Notes: a model not told the origin generated them from the sequence alone. Counted from the first letter of the stretch, positions 51,420 to 60,956 are shown. The stretch is DNA of 64,000 nt from Castellaniella sp035707805 (GCA_035707805.1 DASSTS010000050.1:1-64000); one strand, 5' to 3'. Translations and numbers: made by a program.

Positions 51420-54400
51420 TCACGCCGCTTCGGCGACCCATTGCAAGGCAGAATCCATGTCCACCGCCACAATCCGCGAAACGCCCTGCTCCTGCATGGT
51501 CACCCCGACCAGCTGCCGGGCCATCTGCATGGCGATTTTATTATGTGAAATGAAGAGAAACTGCGTCTGGTCGCTCATGCCGCGCACCAGGTTCGCATAC
51601 CGTTCGGTATTGGCGTCGTCCAGCGGCGCGTCGACCTCGTCCAGCAGGCAGAAGGGCGCGGGGTTCAGCTTGAACAGCGCGAAGACCAGGGCGGTGGCGG
51701 TCAGGGCTTTCTCGCCCCCCGACAGCAGGTGGATCGTGCTGTTGCGCTTGCCCGGCGGCTGGGCCATGACCTGCACCCCGGCGTCCAGGATCTCGTCCCC
51801 GGTCATGGTCAGGCGGGCTTCGCCGCCGCCGAACAACTGGGGAAACAGCTGGCCGAAATGCTGGTTGACCGTATCGAAGGTCTGGGACAGCAGCTCGCGC
51901 GTCTCGCGGTCGATCTTGCGGATCGCGTTTTCCAGGGTCTCGATGGCCGATTGCAGGTCCTCGCGCTGGCTGTCCAGAAAGCCCTTGCGCTCTTGCGCCG
52001 CCTTCAGCTCGTCGAGGGCCGCCAGGTTGACGGCGCCCAGCGATTCGATCCGCCGCGAGACGCGCTGGACCTCGGACTGCAGCCATTCCAGGCGCTGCCA
52101 CTGGGGCGGCTGTTCCGCAAGGTGGCGGCGCAGCGCGGCGCGATCGACCTGCCGGGCGTCGAGCTGTTCCGCGTACTGCTCGACCGACAGGCGGGACGCC
52201 TGCTCCTTGAGCTGCAGCTCGGTGATCCGCGCCCGCAGGGGATCCAGCGCGCGCTCGAGCGCGAGGCGCCCCTCGTCGGACTCGCGCAGCTCGGCGGCCA
52301 GCTGGTCCTGGCGCACGCGGGCCAGGCGCAGGGCCTCTTCGCATTCGGCGCGGGCCTCCAGGGCGTCCTGCAGTCCGGCCTGGGCGACGGACTCGTCCAG
52401 CTCGAACAGCTCGCCCTGCAAGGATTCGAGCTCCACGCCCGAGCGCCGGCCCTGTTCGGCCGCCAGCTGCAAAGTGCGGCGCAGCTCGTCGAGCCGGTTG
52501 CGCAGGGACCGGACGGCATAGTCCGCCTCCTGGGCCGCGCGCTCCTGGTCGCGGCCCTGCTGGCGGGCGCGCTCGGCCTGCGCGGCCAGGTCCTCGATCT
52601 GCAGGTCCAGCGCCGCCAGGGCCTCTTGCTGTTCGGCCAGCACGCCGTCCAGGGATTCGAAGCGGGCCTCGGCCTCGTCGCGGCGCACCGCGAGGTCGGC
52701 CTGCTGGGCCCGCAGCTCGTCCAGGTCGCGATCCAGGCGGCGGGCCTGGTCGCCGGATTGCGCCAGTTGCTGGTCCATCTGGTGATGCCGCATCCGCGCG
52801 TCGTGATGGGCCTGCATGCGTTCGGAGATCTGCAGCCGCGCGGGCTGCAGGGCCTGTTCCAGGGCGCGGCGCGCGGCCTCGGCGCGCGCATGGGCGTCCA
52901 GCGCCTGGTCGGCGATCAGTTGCGCCGCCTTGATTTCACGCGCCAGATTGTCGATCTGCTGCTGGCGGGCCAGCAGTCCGGCCTGTTCGGAGTCCTCGGC
53001 ATAAAAGCGCACGCTGCACGCATCGACGCGATGCCCGGCGCGCAGGATCCAGAGTGCGCCCGGGGGCAGCTCGGACCGGCGCGCCAGCGCCTGGGCCAGG
53101 TCCTCGCAGACGAAGACGCCGCCCAGCCAGGTTTCCAGCAGCGGCTGCAGGGCGGGATCCTGCACGCGCACCCGGTCCAGCAGGCGATCGGCGCCCGCCG
53201 GCTGGGCGACGTCCGGCGCGGATGGCGGAACCTGATAAAACGCCAGCCGCGCCGGCGGCGCATCCTGGGCGAAGGCCTGCACGTGGTCCAGGGTCCGCAG
53301 GCCCAGCGCGTTCATGCGCTCGTGCAGGACTGATTCCAGCGCAGTCTCCCAGCCGGCGTCCACCTGCAGGCGCTGCCACAGCCGCGTCAGGCCGTCGAGT
53401 TCCTGGCGCCGCAGCCACGGTTCCAGCGCATCCTCGGACTGGATCTTTTCCTGCAGCGCGATCAGCGCCTGGCGCCGTGCGTCCAGCCGTTCGAGGTCCA
53501 GGCGGGCGGCCTGGCTGGCCTGCTGGGTGTGCGCCAGCGCCGATTCGAGTTCGGGCTGGCGGGATTCGAGTTCCGCGAGCCGGGCCTGGGCTTCCTCGAG
53601 ACGGTCTTCGGCCATCCGGCATTCGCCGGCCAGGCGTTCGAGCTCGGCGGGATCGGGCGCCCCCAGCGATTCGCGCTCGGACAGCAGGCGCTCGCGGCGC
53701 TCGTCGAGCGCGCGCCACTGGTGGTCGGCATCGCGCTGGGACTGCGCGGCCAGCGCCAGGTCCTGTTCCGTGCGCGCCAGGGCGCGGCGCGCCTCGTCGC
53801 GCTGCACGTTCAGCGTGCGCAATTGCGCGTCCAGTTCCGGCAAGCCGTCCTGGGCGGACTGCGCCTGTTCGGCCAGGATCTCGGCGCGCGCCAGCGACTC
53901 GTCGATCTGTTCCTGGATTTCCTCGATGGCGGACTGGCTGTGGGTCTGCTGGTCGCCCCATTCCTGCAGTTGAGACTGCAGCTGCGCGCGCCGCGCCTGC
54001 AGGCGGTTGCGGGAATCGACCACGTGACGGATCTCGGCTTCCAGGCGGCTGACCTGCGCCCCGGCCTCGAAGAGCCGCCCCTGGGCCTGGTGGACGGCCT
54101 CACTGGCCAAGAAATGCCCCTCGCGTCGGGATTCCAGATCGGATTCCAGGGCGCGCAGGCGGGCGACGGCGGCCTCGAGCTCGGCCTGAGCCTGCTCGGT
54201 GTCCACCGCCAGCGACTGCCGGCTTTCCCGGGCGGCCTCTTCGCGCAGCAGCCAGAGCGCGTGCTGCTTGAGCTCGCCGTCGGCCTGCAGGGCGCGGTAG
54301 TCGGCGGCCACGCGGGCCTGGGATTCGAGCTTGTCCAGCTGGGACGCGAGTTCGCGCAGGATGTCGTCCAGGCGGGTCAGGTTCTCCCGGGTGTCCTGCA

Positions 54401-54950
54401 GGCGGTTCTCGGTCTCCCGGCGGCGTTCCTTGTAGCGCGAGACGCCCGCGGCTTCCTCGAGATAGACCCGCAGTTCCTCGGGCTTGGCCTCGATCAGGCG
54501 GTTGATCATGCCCTGGCCGATGATGGCGTAGCCGCGCGTGCCCAGGCCGGTGCCCAGGAAGATGTCGTGGATGTCGCGCCGGCGCACCGGCTGGTTGTTG
54601 ACGAAGTAGCTGCTGGCCCCGTCGCGCGTCAGCACACGGCGCACCGCGATCTCGGCGAAGGTGGACCACTGGCCGGCGGCGCGCCCCTGGCTGTTGTCGA
54701 ACACCAGTTCGACGGAGGCCCGGGCGGCGGGCTTGCGCTGGCCCGATCCGTTGAAGATCACGTCCTGCATCGAGGCGCCGCGCAGCTCGGAGGCCTTGGT
54801 CTCGCCCAGCACCCAGCGCACGGCGTCGATGATGTTGGATTTCCCGCAGCCGTTAGGACCCACCACGCCGACCAGCTCGCTGGGCGTGGGAATCACGGTC
54901 GGATCCACGAAGGACTTGAATCCGGCAAGTTTGATCTGCGTGAGGCGCAC
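51420..54950 (-). CDS. smc: Chromosome segregation ATPase SMC
   Basis: SMC forms ring-shaped dimers that compact and segregate the chromosome. The 1176-residue protein has the usual length and layout: Walker A GPNGCGKSN at 31-39, a long coiled coil rich in E, A, R and Q, a hinge at about 510-660, the return coil, and the C-terminal signature LLSGGEKALTATALVF with Walker B PFCLLDEVDAPLDD. The start is GTG 54950 (MRLTQIKLAGFKSFVD), as the family begins here; the frame is open upstream to 55088. It starts the smc-zipA-ligA unit. Confidence 0.96.
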   Translation of the reverse strand: MRLTQIKLAGFKSFVDPTVIPTPSELVGVVGPNGCGKSNIIDAVRWVLGETKASELRGASMQDVIFNGSGQRKPAARASVELVFDNSQGRAAGQWSTFAEIAVRRVLTRDGASSYFVNNQPVRRRDIHDIFLGTGLGTRGYAIIGQGMINRLIEAKPEELRVYLEEAAGVSRYKERRRETENRLQDTRENLTRLDDILRELASQLDKLESQARVAADYRALQADGELKQHALWLLREEAARESRQSLAVDTEQAQAELEAAVARLRALESDLESRREGHFLASEAVHQAQGRLFEAGAQVSRLEAEIRHVVDSRNRLQARRAQLQSQLQEWGDQQTHSQSAIEEIQEQIDESLARAEILAEQAQSAQDGLPELDAQLRTLNVQRDEARRALARTEQDLALAAQSQRDADHQWRALDERRERLLSERESLGAPDPAELERLAGECRMAEDRLEEAQARLAELESRQPELESALAHTQQASQAARLDLERLDARRQALIALQEKIQSEDALEPWLRRQELDGLTRLWQRLQVDAGWETALESVLHERMNALGLRTLDHVQAFAQDAPPARLAFYQVPPSAPDVAQPAGADRLLDRVRVQDPALQPLLETWLGGVFVCEDLAQALARRSELPPGALWILRAGHRVDACSVRFYAEDSEQAGLLARQQQIDNLAREIKAAQLIADQALDAHARAEAARRALEQALQPARLQISERMQAHHDARMRHHQMDQQLAQSGDQARRLDRDLDELRAQQADLAVRRDEAEARFESLDGVLAEQQEALAALDLQIEDLAAQAERARQQGRDQERAAQEADYAVRSLRNRLDELRRTLQLAAEQGRRSGVELESLQGELFELDESVAQAGLQDALEARAECEEALRLARVRQDQLAAELRESDEGRLALERALDPLRARITELQLKEQASRLSVEQYAEQLDARQVDRAALRRHLAEQPPQWQRLEWLQSEVQRVSRRIESLGAVNLAALDELKAAQERKGFLDSQREDLQSAIETLENAIRKIDRETRELLSQTFDTVNQHFGQLFPQLFGGGEARLTMTGDEILDAGVQVMAQPPGKRNSTIHLLSGGEKALTATALVFALFKLNPAPFCLLDEVDAPLDDANTERYANLVRGMSDQTQFLFISHNKIAMQMARQLVGVTMQEQGVSRIVAVDMDSALQWVAEAA

Positions 54951-55054
54951 GGGTATCTGGCGGCAAATTTCAGGCGAGTCGCAACAGCGTATGATAACGC
55001 ACCAGAATACGCAGCCACCCATGCCGGGCGGGTGGTGCGGGGCTGCGAACCCGC

Positions 55055-55060
55055 TATACT
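55055..55060 (+). promoter_or_regulatory. Possible -10 element upstream of lplT
   Basis: TATACT in CCGCTATACTGCAACTCG, in the 245-base gap between smc and lplT. It would give a leader of about 130 bases. No clear -35 is visible. Confidence 0.35.
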
Positions 55061-55195
55061 GCAACTCGATTTTACAGTCGCGCGCCACGGATCCTCCCGA
55101 TCGAGCCGCCCAGGTCCGGCCCTCGCCGCCGGACGGGCTCAGGCCAGGGAATCCCCGGGTGCCGACCCGTCACCAACCATCTTCGGGATCCGCGA

Positions 55196-56500
55196 TTGAA
55201 CAAGGGCTTCTACATGGTCATGGCCGCGCAGGCGCTGTCGTCTGTCGCGGACAATGCCCTGCTCATCGCCGCCATCGGCCTGATTGCCGACCTCAGCGGT
55301 CCCGACTGGATGGCCCCCATGATGAAATGGTGGTTCGCGCTGGCCTACGTGGTGCTGGCCGCCTTCGTGGGCGCGTTCGCCGATGCCTTTCCCAAGGGCA
55401 GGGTCATGTTCGCCACGAATGCGCTCAAGACCTGCGGCTGCCTGCTGATGTTCAGCTACGGGGCCTTCGGCGTCAGCCACGGTCACCAGCTGGTGCTGAT
55501 CTTCGTCGCCTACACCATCGTCGGCGTCGGCGCCGCCGCTTATTCGCCGGCAAAATACGGCATCGTCACCGAAATGCTGCCGCCCGACCTGCTGGTCAAG
55601 GGCAACAGCTGGATCGAGGGCCTGACGGTGCTGTCGGTCATCATCGGAACGGTGCTGGGCGGCGTGCTGATCAGCCCCGCGGTGTCCGCCTGGCTGATGT
55701 CCTTCGAATGGATCGACGCGCTGGCCGACAACACCGCGCAATGCGCCATCCTGATGATCGGACTGGTCTACGTGACGGCCGCCGTCTGCAACCTGCTGAT
55801 CCCGGACACCCATGCCTATTACCCACGCCAGCAGACCCGCCCGGCCGCGCTGATCCGCAATTTCATCACCTACGTCCGCATCCTCTGGTCCGACAAACTG
55901 GGGCAGATCTCGCTGGCCGTCACCACCTTGTTCTGGGGCGCGGGCGCGACCCTGCAGTTCATCGTCATCGAATGGGGGGCCCAGCACCTGGGCTACCGCC
56001 TGGACCAGGCGTCGGTCCTCATGGGGGTGGCGGCCTTCGGCACCGTCATCGGCGCCATCGTGGCCGGCCGCGTTCCGCTGCGCCGGGCGCTGTCGGTACT
56101 GCCCGTGGGGGTCGCGATGGGGCTGGTGGTGCTGCTGATGCCGCTGGTCTACAAGCCGTTCATGGTCTACTGCCTGCTGCTGCTCATCGGCGCCCTGTCG
56201 GGATTCTTCGTGGTGCCCATGAACGCGCTGCTGCAGCATCGCGGCCACGTGCTGCTGTCGGCGGGCCATTCCATCGCCGTGCAGAACTTCAACGAACAGC
56301 TCAACATCCTGCTGATGCTGGCGTTCTACAGCCTGATGCTGTGGCTGGGGCTGCCCATCAACGTCATCATCGCGATCTTCGGGATCCTCGTCGCCTGCCT
56401 GATGCTGGTCTTCATCCGCTGGAACCGGCTGAACCACCGCGCCAATCCGGAACTCGAACACCTGATCGGCCAGACGGAACACGGCACCGCGCTGCGCTGA
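55196..56500 (+). CDS. lplT: Lysophospholipid transporter LplT
   Basis: A 434-residue major-facilitator protein that flips lysophospholipids into the cytoplasmic leaflet for re-acylation. The N-terminal AAQALSSVADNALLIAA and the loop VGAAAYSPAKYGIVTEMLP are typical of LplT. The partner acyltransferase Aas is not adjacent here, whereas enterobacteria have both together. The start is probably TTG 55196, since the open frame begins there; ATG 55214 (MVMAAQALS) is the alternative. Neither has a strong ribosome-binding site. Confidence 0.92.
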   Translation: MNKGFYMVMAAQALSSVADNALLIAAIGLIADLSGPDWMAPMMKWWFALAYVVLAAFVGAFADAFPKGRVMFATNALKTCGCLLMFSYGAFGVSHGHQLVLIFVAYTIVGVGAAAYSPAKYGIVTEMLPPDLLVKGNSWIEGLTVLSVIIGTVLGGVLISPAVSAWLMSFEWIDALADNTAQCAILMIGLVYVTAAVCNLLIPDTHAYYPRQQTRPAALIRNFITYVRILWSDKLGQISLAVTTLFWGAGATLQFIVIEWGAQHLGYRLDQASVLMGVAAFGTVIGAIVAGRVPLRRALSVLPVGVAMGLVVLLMPLVYKPFMVYCLLLLIGALSGFFVVPMNALLQHRGHVLLSAGHSIAVQNFNEQLNILLMLAFYSLMLWLGLPINVIIAIFGILVACLMLVFIRWNRLNHRANPELEHLIGQTEHGTALR

Positions 56501-56539
56501 GGCGATCCGCGGCTGCCCGCTGCGCGGGTATGCGCCCGG

Positions 56540-56558
56540 GCGATGCCTGGGGCATCGC
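56540..56558. terminator. Hairpin between the convergent lplT and uracil-DNA glycosylase genes
   Basis: GCGATGCC and its exact complement GGCATCGC with a three-base loop, lying 40 bases after lplT and 4 bases after the opposing stop. There is no T-run on either side, so if it ends transcription it does so weakly in both directions. Confidence 0.4.
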
Positions 56559-56561
56559 GAT

Positions 56562-57329
56562 TCAAGTGGTGGGGGCGGATTGCCGCACGGCCTGCGCCAG
56601 GCCGGCCAGGTCCCGCCAAGCCTCGGCCTTCAGCGCCGAACGCACCAGCAGGGATGCCGGCTGGTGCGTCACCCAGACTGGAATATCGTCCCCGGACTCC
56701 TGCCGGTATCGCTGCGCGGTCCCGCGCACGGCATCCAGTTCCACCGCGCCGCCCAGGACGGCCTGGGCCGCCACGCGCCCCAGCGCCAGGATCCAGCGCG
56801 GCTGCAGCAGCGCGATCTCGCGGCGCAGATGCGGCACGCAGGCCGCGATCTCGGCCGCGTCGGGCTCGTGTCCGCCCGGCGCCCGGCATTTGACGACGTA
56901 GGTGCCGAACCGGGATTCGGCGTGCGGCAGGCGGACCGCCGACAGCATGGTCTGCAGCAGGCGCCCCGAATCCCCCTGGAAGGGCTGGCCGGCGACCTCG
57001 TCGTCGATGCCCGGCTGCTCGGCGACGATCAGGTAAAAGGGCCGCTCGGTCTGGCCCGCCCCCGGCACGGCCCGCAGGCGCTGCTGGTGCCGGCCGCACT
57101 GCTGGCAGGCCCGCACCGCGCCGGCCAGCGCGTCCAGGTCGGGACATTGGGCGGGCGGCCGCGCGGTTTCCGGCGCCAGCGCCGGCGCCGTCACCGGCGC
57201 GCGCGCGCGATCGGCGGGATTGCTGGCCGGGGCGGCGGCCACGTCGGGCGCGCGCACGTCCAGCCAATGCAGGTCGACGCCGATCTCCGCCAGCCAGGCG
57301 GCCTGGGCCAGGCGCAGCAGCGGTTTCAT
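56562..57329 (-). CDS. Iron-sulfur uracil-DNA glycosylase, family 4-like
   Basis: A 255-residue protein of the uracil-DNA glycosylase superfamily, family 4 type. The four cluster cysteines are C75, C78, C148 and C164 (ACQQCGRH, VVKCRAPGG, IAACVPHL). The active-site block is AEQPGIDDEVAGQPF, a variant of GEAPG-x-x-E-D-x-x-G-x-P-F, and the C-terminal motif is THQPASLL. The first 60 residues are a proline/alanine-rich extension. It overlaps the tsaB-rimI stop by four bases (ATGA). The window also encodes the unrelated family 1 Ung. Confidence 0.9.
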   Translation of the reverse strand: MKPLLRLAQAAWLAEIGVDLHWLDVRAPDVAAAPASNPADRARAPVTAPALAPETARPPAQCPDLDALAGAVRACQQCGRHQQRLRAVPGAGQTERPFYLIVAEQPGIDDEVAGQPFQGDSGRLLQTMLSAVRLPHAESRFGTYVVKCRAPGGHEPDAAEIAACVPHLRREIALLQPRWILALGRVAAQAVLGGAVELDAVRGTAQRYRQESGDDIPVWVTHQPASLLVRSALKAEAWRDLAGLAQAVRQSAPTT

Positions 57330-58570
57330 GTCGGGGACTCCTGGAGCGCCAGCGTCATGACCCAGGCGTCTTCGCGCGCCCCGTGCGCGGCCGGGTAATA
57401 GCCGCGGCGCAGGCCCAGCTGGCGGAATCCGTGGCGTTGGTAGAACTGGACGGCCTGGGTATTGCTGGGCCGCACCTCCAGGGTCAGCGCCGGCAGGCCG
57501 ACTTGGCGGCAATGGGCCACGCACTGGCGCAGCAGCTCGGCTCCCACGCCCTGGCGCTGGCTGTCCGGGCGCACGCCGATGACCAGCAGGTGTGCCATGT
57601 CGGGCGTATCCATGACCAGGGCGAAGCCCAGCATCGCGCCCAGGCGGCGCACCACCCAGCCCCGGTATCCCGCCGCCACCCCGTCGGCGAAATTCCCGCG
57701 GGTCCAGGGAAAAGACTGGACCTGCCGCTCGATGGCGGCCACCTCGTCCACATCGGACATGCCCATGTCGTGGATCGACCAGCGCGCCGCATCGGCCTGC
57801 GGATTGCCGCCCAGGCCTTGAGCGCGCTCGACGGTGGTGTAGGCGACCTTGTCGCGCACGTACGCGGGCGCGGCCAGCGCGGCATCCAGGCCCCGTCCAT
57901 GCCGCCAGTCCCGGGCGGCCAGGCGCGCCACGGTGGCGGCGTGCGCGCGCACCGGTCCGTCACCGTCCACCGGAGGACAGGCCGCCCCCAGCGCCTCGAG
58001 CTCGTCGGCCAGACCGGGAAACGCCGTCAGCGCATCGCCGTGGACCGACCAGCCGCCTCCCGCGCGCATGGCCCAGTCCGCGGATGCCTCCGCCACCCAG
58101 GCAGCGACATCGTCCCTGCCCAGCAGGGCCGGCGCCTGCAGCGTGGTCCAGTCTTCGCCCGCGCACAGGTAGGCGGCCACGTACAGTTCCTGCATGCGGG
58201 CGTCCTGCGCCACGACGTGCACGCCCGCCGGGTCCTGGCCGGCCTGCTCGACGGCGATCGCGCACAGCGAATCCACCGGCAGGACGGGAATCTCCAGCGC
58301 GACGGCCAGGCCCTGGGCGACGCCGCAGGCGACCCGCAGGCCCGTGAATCCGCCCGGCCCCTGGCCGAAGGCGATCGCCGAGAGGTCCGCCCGCCCCACG
58401 CCGGCCTGGTCCAGCAGGCGCTGGGCCAGCGGCAGGATCTGCTCGGCGTGCTCCTGGCGCCCCTCGTGCTGCGCGGCGACGAGCGTCACGCGGCCGCCCG
58501 CCTGCGACAGCAGCGCGACACTGCACAATGTGCTTGAAGTTTCAAACGCAAGAATGTGAAAATCGTCCAT
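57326..58570 (-). CDS. tsaB-rimI: Fused TsaB tRNA-modification subunit and RimI acetyltransferase
   Basis: A 414-residue fusion. Residues 1 to about 250 are TsaB (LAFETSSTLCSVALLSQ, AFGQGPGGFTGLRVACGVAQ), which with TsaD and TsaE makes the t6A37 base of tRNAs. Residues 260-414 are a GNAT acetyltransferase of the RimI type (VIGVRPDSQRQGVGAELLRQ, VRPSNTQAVQFYQRHGF), which acetylates ribosomal protein S18 or related N-termini. The two are separate adjacent genes in most bacteria; the fused form occurs in some Alcaligenaceae. No stop or frameshift lies between the parts. Confidence 0.95.
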   Translation of the reverse strand: MDDFHILAFETSSTLCSVALLSQAGGRVTLVAAQHEGRQEHAEQILPLAQRLLDQAGVGRADLSAIAFGQGPGGFTGLRVACGVAQGLAVALEIPVLPVDSLCAIAVEQAGQDPAGVHVVAQDARMQELYVAAYLCAGEDWTTLQAPALLGRDDVAAWVAEASADWAMRAGGGWSVHGDALTAFPGLADELEALGAACPPVDGDGPVRAHAATVARLAARDWRHGRGLDAALAAPAYVRDKVAYTTVERAQGLGGNPQADAARWSIHDMGMSDVDEVAAIERQVQSFPWTRGNFADGVAAGYRGWVVRRLGAMLGFALVMDTPDMAHLLVIGVRPDSQRQGVGAELLRQCVAHCRQVGLPALTLEVRPSNTQAVQFYQRHGFRQLGLRRGYYPAAHGAREDAWVMTLALQESPT

Positions 58571-58663
58571 GGCGCGATCATTTTAATGGAGGAGTTCCCC
58601 CAGCCGGATCCCGAGACACGCGCCGTCTCCCGATCGGTCCACAAGCCGGCGCCCCACGCGGCA

Positions 58664-58709
58664 AACGGCCGTCTCCACGCCCAGGGGCGCAGACCCGGAG
58701 ACGGCCGTT
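58664..58709. repeat. Nested inverted repeat in the risA upstream region
   Basis: AACGGCCGTCTCC (58664-58676) and its perfect 13-base complement (58697-58709) enclose a 20-base loop. The loop itself contains the smaller hairpin CGCCC-AG-GGGCG. It lies 79 bases before risA in the gap between divergent genes, with no T-run. It could be a structured leader, a terminator of an unseen short transcript or a protein-binding site. Confidence 0.55.
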
Positions 58710-58787
58710 CGACAACCAAACGCTTATTGTGTAATTTGTTGTGATAAACCGCTGGTGCAGCTTTCCCGACCCTGTTACATTTTCCTC

Positions 58788-59522
58788 ATGAACACACATA
58801 ACCAGACCCTCATCCGCAAGATCCTGATCGTCGACGACGATCCGCGCTTGCGCGACCTGTTGCGGCGTTATCTGTCCGAGCAGGGCTTCAATGTCTACGT
58901 CGCGGAAGACGCGAAGGAAATGGCCAAGCTCTGGCAACGCGAGCATTTCGACCTGCTGGTGCTCGACCTCATGCTGCCGGGCGAAGACGGGCTGTCGATC
59001 TGCCGCCGGCTGCGGGGCAACCACGACAACACCCCCATCATCATGCTCACCGCCAAGGCCGAGGAGATCGACCGGATCGTGGGCCTGGAAATGGGCGCTG
59101 ACGATTATCTGACAAAACCCTTCAACCCCCGCGAGCTGCTGGCGCGCGTCAACGCCATCCTGCGCCGGCGCGGCACCGAAGAACACCCCGGCGCCCCCAG
59201 CCAGGAAAACGAATCCATCGAGTTCGGCCCGTACGTGCTCAATCTGTCCACGCGCACCCTGATGAAAAGCGGCGAATCCGTGCCCATCACCACGGGCGAG
59301 TTTTCCGTGCTCAAGGTCTTCGCCCGCCACCCCAAGGTCCCGCTGTCGCGCGACAAGCTCATGGAACTCGCCCGGGGACGCGAATACGAGGCCTTCGACC
59401 GCAGTCTCGACGTGCAGATCTCGCGCCTGCGCAAGCTCATCGAACCCAACCCGTCCAAGCCGGTGTTCATCCAGACGGTGTGGGGGCTGGGCTATGTCTT
59501 CGTGCCCGACGGCGGCCAATAA
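58788..59522 (+). CDS. risA: OmpR-family response regulator, RisA-like
   Basis: A 244-residue response regulator. The receiver domain has the acidic pocket VDDDPR, phosphoryl aspartate D60 in LLVLDLMLPGEDG, and the conserved threonine and lysine in MLTAK and YLTKPF. The C-terminal winged helix (FSVLKVFARHPKVPLSRDKL, ending TVWGLGYVFVPDGG) is OmpR-like. The N-terminus closely resembles RisA of Bordetella, in which D60 is also the phosphorylation site. I chose ATG 58788; in-frame upstream codons are less likely. In the same unit as the sensor kinase. Confidence 0.92.
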   Translation: MNTHNQTLIRKILIVDDDPRLRDLLRRYLSEQGFNVYVAEDAKEMAKLWQREHFDLLVLDLMLPGEDGLSICRRLRGNHDNTPIIMLTAKAEEIDRIVGLEMGADDYLTKPFNPRELLARVNAILRRRGTEEHPGAPSQENESIEFGPYVLNLSTRTLMKSGESVPITTGEFSVLKVFARHPKVPLSRDKLMELARGREYEAFDRSLDVQISRLRKLIEPNPSKPVFIQTVWGLGYVFVPDGGQ

Positions 59523-59525
59523 TCC

Positions 59526-60956
59526 TTGCGCCCGCGGACGCTGGCGCCGCGGGCCGTCTTCCTCATGACGCTCGTCAAGCGACTGCGGCGCACCATCCTG
59601 CCCAGGCTGCGCCTGGGCCTGTTCACCCGGTCCTTCCTGCTGATCGCCTTCCTGATGCTGATCAGCCTGGGGGCCTGGCTGCAGATCGTCTTCAACATGG
59701 AGGAAGGCCCGCGCGCCGTGCAGCTGGCCCAGCGGATCGCCACCACGGTCAGCATCACCCGCTCGGCCCTGGTCTACGCGCCGGCGAAAGTCCGCCCGGC
59801 GCTGCTGCTGGACCTCGCCACCCAGGAAAGCCTGCGCGTGCAGCCGCGCGAATCCACCGACGTGCTCGAGCCCCTGCCGCACAACGCCTACTGGAACAAC
59901 GTCTCGACGGAGATCCGCAACCGCCTGGGCTCCCAGACGGCCATGATGTGGGCCGTCAACCAGGTGCCGGGCATCTGGATCAGCTTCCATATCGACGACA
60001 AGATGTACTGGCTGGTCTTCGACCGCGACCAGTTGCGGCTGACCTCCGGCCGGGAATGGCTGGGCTGGGTGGCCGCCTCGCTGATGCTGGCGCTGCTGGG
60101 CGCGGCGATCAGCGTGCGCTTCATCAACCACCCGCTCGCACAACTGGCCAAGGTCGCCCAGCAGCTCGCCAGGGGGCAGACCCCGACCCCCCTGCCCGAA
60201 AAAGGCCCGGTCGAGATCCGCGACATGAACATCGCCTTCAACCGGATGGCGCGCGACCTGCGGCAGAACGAGGCGGACCGCGAGATCATGCTGGCCGGGA
60301 TCTCGCACGACCTGCGCACGCCGCTGGCCCGCATCCGCCTGGAAATCGAGATGAGCCACATGAGCGACGAGGCCCGCCAGGCCATCGACGACGATCTGGC
60401 CCAGATCAACCACAGCATCGGCCAGCTGATGGAATACGCCCGGCCGGCCGGGCAGGTCCCCGAAGCCGGCATCGACGTCTCGCGCGTGCTGGAAGACCTC
60501 GCCGAGCGTGAACGCACGCACACCGAATCCCTGGGCGGCGATCTGCAGGCGGGCATCGAGCCCGGCCTGCAGGCGCGCATCAGCGCCAACGATCTCAAGC
60601 GCATCGTCAGCAACCTGATCGAGAACGCCCGCCGCTACGGCCGCAGCGCCAGCGACGACCGCGCGCACATCACGCTGCGCGCCTACCAGAGCGGCAACCT
60701 GCTGCGCATCGAGGTCCAGGACCGCGGCGCGGGCATCCCGCATGCCGACGTGCAGCGGCTGCTGCGGCCCTTCGCGCGCGGCGAAAGCGCCCGCACCGGG
60801 GTCAGCGGCGCGGGGCTGGGGCTGTCGATCGTCGAGCGCCTCCTGGGCCAGGTCGGCGGCAAGTTCGAGCTCGTGTCCCAGCCCACCCAGGGCCTGCTCG
60901 CGCGCATCGAAATCCCCAAGTCCAAGGCCAGACCGACCGACAAGGCCATGGCGTAG
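59526..60956 (+). CDS. risS: Sensor histidine kinase, RisS/EnvZ-like
   Basis: An inner-membrane sensor kinase of up to 476 residues. Two membrane helices (about 33-55 and 178-200) flank a periplasmic domain. HAMP, HisKA with H261 in ISHDLRTPLARIR, and the ATPase domain with RIVSNLIENARRYG, DRGAGIPH and SGAGLGLSIVERLL follow. The open frame starts with TTG 59526, three bases after risA; ATG 59565 is a good alternative and begins just before the first helix. Acts with the RisA-like regulator; in Bordetella pertussis the kinase is broken, whereas here it is intact. Confidence 0.9.
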   Translation: MRPRTLAPRAVFLMTLVKRLRRTILPRLRLGLFTRSFLLIAFLMLISLGAWLQIVFNMEEGPRAVQLAQRIATTVSITRSALVYAPAKVRPALLLDLATQESLRVQPRESTDVLEPLPHNAYWNNVSTEIRNRLGSQTAMMWAVNQVPGIWISFHIDDKMYWLVFDRDQLRLTSGREWLGWVAASLMLALLGAAISVRFINHPLAQLAKVAQQLARGQTPTPLPEKGPVEIRDMNIAFNRMARDLRQNEADREIMLAGISHDLRTPLARIRLEIEMSHMSDEARQAIDDDLAQINHSIGQLMEYARPAGQVPEAGIDVSRVLEDLAERERTHTESLGGDLQAGIEPGLQARISANDLKRIVSNLIENARRYGRSASDDRAHITLRAYQSGNLLRIEVQDRGAGIPHADVQRLLRPFARGESARTGVSGAGLGLSIVERLLGQVGGKFELVSQPTQGLLARIEIPKSKARPTDKAMA

